From: H111-94 sp034436045
GTDB taxonomy: Bacteria; Chloroflexota; Ktedonobacteria; Ktedonobacterales; Ktedonobacteraceae
NCBI GenBank assembly: GCA_034436045.1
Contig: DAOTVZ010000226.1
Location: 1 to 35,447, forward strand
Length of the DNA: 35,447 bases
Direction: 5' to 3'
The notes under the pieces are model-generated. The model saw only the letters and a list, made by a program, of their open reading frames with translations. It was not told the origin of the DNA and did not search any database. The translations under genes and the position numbers were made by a program. Positions 31,702 through 35,447 of this stretch are shown piece after piece (the first letter of the stretch is position 1; each line of letters begins with the position of its first letter).

Positions 31702-32205
31702 CAGTTCAGCAGGGCTGGCCCCAAAATGGTCATTCAAGTATGAACTACCAAAAGTTGTGAAGTGAATCTGTGCCCAGCTAGCGCGCAACCCCTGGATGCA
31801 GCGCAACAGACGGGCCTCACCCCAGAGTGGATAGCGCAGGTCGCGCACGGTATTCAGCAGGTCACTGGTACTGCTCAAGGCGATACCGGCAACGACGGTC
31901 AATCCCTCCACCCAGATGGAATGCAGCACTTTCACGGAAGCAAAAGTGGTAAACAAGCCGATATATACGACAAAGCCTGAAACCAGGGCCGGAATGAGGG
32001 TATCTAGCCAGAGGTAGAGGACCGAGGGCTTGCGCAGAAAGAGGATCGAAAAGCCCAATGGTCCAATGGCCCAGCCGATCAGAGGATCACGATGCAGGAG
32101 TCGAATCAGCAGGTGAGCAGATTTAAACAGAACAACCCACGTGATAAAAAAAATGACGAGGCCAACAAGATTGGCAGCATGCATAGTATACAGAGTATTG
32201 GACAT
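31687..32205 (-). CDS. Unrecognised small integral membrane protein
   Basis: The 172-residue protein has about four hydrophobic segments: ANLVGLVIFFITWVVLFKSA (20-40), PLIGWAIGPLGFSILFL (48-66), WLDTLIPALVSGFVVYIGLF (72-95) and VEGLTVVAGIALSS (105-118). The C-terminal half is hydrophilic. The ATG at 32205 (MSNTLYT) is chosen because GAGGAGG sits about 8 bases upstream; a longer in-frame start (32223) lies within that site. It converges with the histidine kinase gene, overlapping it by 15 bases. No family is recognised and no function is proposed. Confidence 0.75.
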   Translation of the reverse strand: MSNTLYTMHAANLVGLVIFFITWVVLFKSAHLLIRLLHRDPLIGWAIGPLGFSILFLRKPSVLYLWLDTLIPALVSGFVVYIGLFTTFASVKVLHSIWVEGLTVVAGIALSSTSDLLNTVRDLRYPLWGEARLLRCIQGLRASWAQIHFTTFGSSYLNDHFGASPAELLQAL

Positions 32206-32260
32206 GGGCAAACCTCCTCGCACTCCAGCATCTTGCTCAATACGGCAATCCTATGTCATT

Positions 32261-32290
32261 ATTATACGCCATAAATGCTCTTCTGTGCAA
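32261..32290 (-). promoter_or_regulatory. Sigma-70-type promoter of the membrane protein gene
   Basis: On the minus strand TTGCAC (32290-32285), an 18-base spacer and a consensus TATAAT (32266-32261) lie 56 bases before the ATG at 32205. Confidence 0.55.
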
Positions 32291-32402
32291 TTTACGCGGC
32301 TTCAAGGCCACAGTATCACTGATCGCACCAGACAGCCTGATCTACCAGTGACACAATCGACAAGGTAAGGGAGTTTCGCAATGCGAGGAAAGTGGGTACT
32401 AA

Positions 32403-32474
32403 TGGGCGCTACAGGGGTCGAACCTGTGACCTCTTCCGTGTGAAGGAAGCGCTCTCCCACTGAGCTAAGCGCCC
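32403..32474 (-). tRNA. tRNA-Val (anticodon CAC)
   Basis: The minus strand folds as a complete cloverleaf. The acceptor stem is GGGCGCT/AGCGCCC with discriminator A. The D arm is GCTC...GAGC. The anticodon stem is CTTCC/GGAAG around TTCACAC, giving anticodon CAC (reads GUG, valine). The T arm is ACAGG-TTCGAAC-CCTGT. CCA is not encoded. A near-consensus promoter lies just upstream. Confidence 0.96.
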
Positions 32475-32486
32475 TCGATAGGAGCA

Positions 32487-32515
32487 ACTATAGCATGAGA
32501 GAACAGGATTGTCAA
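32487..32515 (-). promoter_or_regulatory. Strong sigma-70-type promoter of tRNA-Val
   Basis: On the minus strand a perfect -35 TTGACA (32515-32510), a 17-base spacer and TATAGT (32492-32487) preceded by TGC (extended -10) lie 12 bases before the tRNA 5' end. This is the best promoter in the window. Confidence 0.85.
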
Positions 32516-32753
32516 GCATTTTCCTGACCTTTTTAACCTGATAGGGTAGGTAGCCAGCGCGTTACCTGTTGACAGACCGTTTCCAGTTACCCTCTCCGAA
32601 TCGTGCGACTACGCTCATAACCTATGGCTCTCCAAAAAGTACACTACCGGGAAGCCTTACAAGAGTGGAAACGTGGAGTCCACACAAGGGTCGCTATGAT
32701 CGTGCAACTTCTATACCTTACCATTCCATAGATCAGGAATCCAGGAGGATCTC

Positions 32754-35090
32754 ATGCAGCAGAACACTCCTCTTCCCGACCAACCATCGCGCAGAGCGCT
32801 CCTTGTCTCTAAAGGGTGGTTGCAGGCAGTTGGTCTTGTCTTTCTCTTCGGCTTCTTCGTCATGGGTATGCTAGCATATGCCACATACAGGGACGAACCT
32901 CCCATCCCCGCGAAGGTGATTGATCCCCAGGGTCAGGTACTCTTTACAGGCACAGATATCAAGAACGGCCAGGGCATCTTCTTGCGGAACGGTTTGATGG
33001 AGTATGGCTCTATTTTTGGACATGGGGCATATCTTGGGCCAGATTATACCGCGGATTATCTACACCGCGCCGCCTTACTCGTGCAGAAGAGCTATGGAGG
33101 CCCCCATTCTGATACAGCCGTTATACATACCATTCAGGACTTCCAGACCAACACCTACAACAGCACGACGCAGACGGTGCTGTACACAGCAGCTCAGGCC
33201 CAGGCTTTTGAGCAACTGCGTCAGCACTATCAGGCATATTTCTCTACTCCGGTTTCTCACAGCGGCTTGCGCCCGCAAGCGATTACTGATCCGCACCAGA
33301 TCAAGCAACTAACTGCATTTTTCAGTTGGTCGGCCTGGGCCGCTTCCGCTCACCGCCCTGGGCACAACTATTCGTATACCAATAACTGGCCCCCTGAACC
33401 TCTCGTTGGGAATACGCCCACCGCTACCACGATAGTGTGGAGCGTCCTCTCTCTCATCGCCTTGCTGGGAGGAATTGGACTCTTGCTGGCCGCATATGGC
33501 CGATGGAACTTCCTCGGCTGGCATGGAAGAGAACAGGCCACACTCTCCTTTCGTGATCCAGGGGAGGTGAGCTTGACCCCCTCGCAGCGTGCCTGCGCCT
33601 GGTTTTTTCTAGTCATGGCCGCCCTCTTCCTGGTTCAGACGCTGGTTGGGGCTGCCTCAGCACACTATCGAGCGGATATCACCAGCTTTTTCGGCCTCAA
33701 CCTTACTCCTCTCTTCCCCTATAACCTGGTGCGTACATGGCACGTGCAACTGGCAATCTTGTGGGTAACAACCTCTTTTCTGGCCGCCGGGATTTTCCTC
33801 ACCCCTATGATCACGGGCCGCGAGCCGCGCCGCCAGCACTGGCTCACCTATGCCCTACTCAGTGCATTGGTGATAGTGGTCGGAGGAAGCCTGCTTGGTG
33901 AATGGGCGGGAATGAATGGCTCCTTCGGGAACTTGTGGACCTGGTTCGGAGATCAAGGCTTCGAATATCTCGACCTCGGAAGGTTCTGGCAGATATTGCT
34001 GACGATTGGCCTTTTTTTCTGGGCGATCATCATCTTTCGGGGCCTTCGTGGGCACCTCAGACATGAAGCTATTGGCAATATGCCCTGGCTGTTCTTCTTT
34101 GCGGCCCTGGCCATTCCAACTTTCTACGCGGTTGGCTTATTGGCTCAACCGGATTCAACCTTCACTACAACGGATTTCTGGCGGTTCTGGGTGGTTCATC
34201 TCTGGGTGGAAGATTTTCTGGAACTGTTCACCACAGCTATGGTCGCCTACATTTTTGTATTACTGGGAGTCGTCGCTGAGCGAACGGCGCTGCTCGTGAT
34301 CTACCTGGATATCGTGCTGTACTCGGTCGGCGGAGTCATCGGCACTATGCATCATCTTTACTTTTCTGGTGAACCTGCTCAGCATCTCGCTTTCGGTGCT
34401 TTTTTCTCCGCACTGGAAGTCATGCCTTTGACCTTCCTTACAGTTGAAGCATGGAGCTTCTTGCAATTGGGTGCCCTGCAGGAGGCGAGGTCTACTACAG
34501 CGTTCCCACACCGATGGGCCGTGATGTCGCTTGCCGCTGTGGGCTTCTGGAACTTTTTAGGAGCAGGTGTGTTTGGCTTTTTAATTAATTTGCCGATTGT
34601 CTCCTACTATGAGATAGGGACGGGATTGACCGCCAACCACAGCCATACCGCAATGATGGGTGTGTACGGCATGCTCGCCGTCAGCCTGGCCATGTTTGCT
34701 TTGCGCTATCTTATCGCTCCAGAACGCTGGTCAGACCGTATGGCAAAGATCAGCTTCTGGTCACTTAATATCGGGCTGGCCTGGATGGCCTTCGCAAACC
34801 TTTTTCCGCTTGGTATCCTCCAACTCTATACCTCGGTCAACCAGGGTTACTTTGCCGCCCGGACACTCAAGTTTGTCACCAGCGACGTGAATACGCTGCT
34901 TGAGTGGCTCCGCATGCCGGGGGATATCCTCTTCATCACTGGTGGAGTGCTACCATTGCTCTACCTGTGCTGGCAAGGGATGCGCGGCAAAGCTCAACCC
35001 GTCATACTCGAAGAATCGGGAGAAGCCCTTTTCACACCAGTCACCTATTCCGTCACGTCTGCGACGACAGGAGAAGGAGAGAGAGAATAA
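32754..35090 (+). CDS. norZ: Quinol-dependent nitric oxide reductase (qNOR)
   Basis: The 778-residue integral membrane enzyme is of the haem-copper oxidase superfamily. It reduces nitric oxide to nitrous oxide with electrons from quinol. An N-terminal membrane helix (GWLQAVGLVFLFGFFVMGML) and a roughly 200-residue periplasmic-type extension (NGQGIFLRNGLMEYGSIFGH) mark the single-subunit qNOR. The NorB core of about 12 helices follows. Metal-ligand motifs are RTWHVQLAILWV, HLWVEDFLELFTTAMVAYIF (His and the NOR-specific Glu), GTMHHLYFSG (His-His) and NHSHTAMMGVYG. Length matches qNOR (about 760-790). CAGGAGGATCT precedes the ATG. The 3' neighbour starts on the stop codon (TAATG), so they are co-translated. 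NO detoxification is as likely as denitrification. Confidence 0.93.
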   Translation: MQQNTPLPDQPSRRALLVSKGWLQAVGLVFLFGFFVMGMLAYATYRDEPPIPAKVIDPQGQVLFTGTDIKNGQGIFLRNGLMEYGSIFGHGAYLGPDYTADYLHRAALLVQKSYGGPHSDTAVIHTIQDFQTNTYNSTTQTVLYTAAQAQAFEQLRQHYQAYFSTPVSHSGLRPQAITDPHQIKQLTAFFSWSAWAASAHRPGHNYSYTNNWPPEPLVGNTPTATTIVWSVLSLIALLGGIGLLLAAYGRWNFLGWHGREQATLSFRDPGEVSLTPSQRACAWFFLVMAALFLVQTLVGAASAHYRADITSFFGLNLTPLFPYNLVRTWHVQLAILWVTTSFLAAGIFLTPMITGREPRRQHWLTYALLSALVIVVGGSLLGEWAGMNGSFGNLWTWFGDQGFEYLDLGRFWQILLTIGLFFWAIIIFRGLRGHLRHEAIGNMPWLFFFAALAIPTFYAVGLLAQPDSTFTTTDFWRFWVVHLWVEDFLELFTTAMVAYIFVLLGVVAERTALLVIYLDIVLYSVGGVIGTMHHLYFSGEPAQHLAFGAFFSALEVMPLTFLTVEAWSFLQLGALQEARSTTAFPHRWAVMSLAAVGFWNFLGAGVFGFLINLPIVSYYEIGTGLTANHSHTAMMGVYGMLAVSLAMFALRYLIAPERWSDRMAKISFWSLNIGLAWMAFANLFPLGILQLYTSVNQGYFAARTLKFVTSDVNTLLEWLRMPGDILFITGGVLPLLYLCWQGMRGKAQPVILEESGEALFTPVTYSVTSATTGEGERE

Positions 35091-35447
35091 TGGAGAGCTT
35101 TGCTATGACTTTCTTTGCCGATATCCATCCTTTGGCATGGATGGCAACGGGTTACGCACTTTTTCTACTGATGAGTGCCTGCGGGCTTGAGTTCCTGGCA
35201 CGCAATACACATCGTCGCTCTCTTCGCCTCTCTACTATTGGCTTTGTCTATCATCAACGTCTGGATGCCTGGGAATGCCCTCAAGGCCAGCATCTCTTAC
35301 CGATAGCCGTTGATCATGACCGACGACGCATCTATTATCGAGGCAATGCCCAGGTGTGCAATCACTGCCCGCTCAAAGCAGCTTGTACCGATTCAGAGAA
35401 AGGAAGAGAAATCGTGCGTCTCCTTGAGCCGTGGCCTCACTCGGAGA
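35090..35447 (+). CDS. Membrane protein with four-cysteine zinc-ribbon-like segment (5' part)
   Basis: The reading frame is open from the ATG at 35090 to the window edge (119 codons). An N-terminal membrane helix (PLAWMATGYALFLLMSACGL) is followed by a soluble segment with WECPQGQHLLP, then YYRGNAQVCNHCPLKAACTD. The Cys pattern C-x(n)-CxxC-x4-C closely resembles the zinc-ribbon-like region found in IS1182-type DDE transposases (CPxGxxL...YR...CxxCPLKxxCT), here placed behind a membrane helix. The start overlaps the nitric oxide reductase stop by one base (TAATG), implying co-expression and perhaps a role in assembly or regulation of that enzyme. The C-terminus is not visible. Confidence 0.75.
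   Translation, partial: MESFAMTFFADIHPLAWMATGYALFLLMSACGLEFLARNTHRRSLRLSTIGFVYHQRLDAWECPQGQHLLPIAVDHDRRRIYYRGNAQVCNHCPLKAACTDSEKGREIVRLLEPWPHSE

Noticed and set aside
32516..32753. Possible structured RNA leader before the nitric oxide reductase gene
   Set aside because: Short complementary stretches exist (for example GGTAGCC/GTTACC) but no riboswitch pattern, terminator or consistent fold was recognised.
35200..35447. Transposase gene fragment or insertion sequence end
   Set aside because: The Cys motif is transposase-like, but the frame begins with a membrane helix, is coupled to the reductase gene, and no terminal inverted repeat or target duplication is seen.

Overview
The window reads like chromosomal DNA of a Ktedonobacter-type Chloroflexota. 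This is an inference from content, not a phylogenetic result. The cues are two CDC48/VAT-like double-AAA ATPases, actinomycete-like gas vesicle proteins (GvpA, GvpO, GvpS, GvpJ), repeated extended -10 promoters of the form TGnTATACT, large soluble sensor kinases and moderately GC-rich coding DNA. There is no sign of phage, plasmid or CRISPR.

Layout. 1-173 is the 5' end of a leftward tartrate/D-malate dehydrogenase-like gene. 500-1225 encodes a type II haloacid dehalogenase-like HAD protein. 1304-3693 is a unit led by a fluoride riboswitch with its terminator; its first gene encodes a protein whose N-terminus looks like a catalytically dead inorganic pyrophosphatase joined to PH-like domains, followed by a small helical protein. 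A 36-residue charged micro-protein lies leftward at 3796-3906.

4081-13193 is a gas vesicle locus in two rightward transcription units: gvpA-gvpH-cdc48-gvpF(J-domain)-gvpF/L-arsA/get3-gvpG, and a basic 186-residue protein-gvpO-gvpF/L-gvpS::gvpK-gvpJ. Each unit is preceded by the same 29-bp motif (28/29 identical), probably a shared operator. No gvpN is visible. Instead the locus carries an unusual set of chaperone-type genes: a CDC48 unfoldase, a Get3/ArsA ATPase, an Hsp20-like GvpH and a GvpF fused to a DnaJ domain. Together with the GvpS-GvpK fusion and the unrecognised basic protein, this is the most novel part of the window.

13222-17363 (leftward) holds a 1022-residue beta-CASP metallo-beta-lactamase protein with a duplicated C-terminal domain of unknown type and a WYL-family regulator. 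The regulator is divergent from a two-gene heterodimeric ABC exporter (17499-21199), with a 12-bp inverted repeat between them. A manganese catalase gene (21454-22341) follows, with an 18-bp perfect palindrome upstream. hyuB and hyuA (hydantoinase/oxoprolinase subunits, leftward) flank a large REP-like inverted repeat. 26628-29270 encodes the second CDC48-type ATPase. Next come a small unknown protein and a GAF-PAS histidine kinase, a leftward membrane protein, a tRNA-Val(CAC) with a near-consensus promoter, a quinol-type nitric oxide reductase, and the start of a membrane protein carrying a four-cysteine, transposase-like zinc-ribbon segment that runs off the end.
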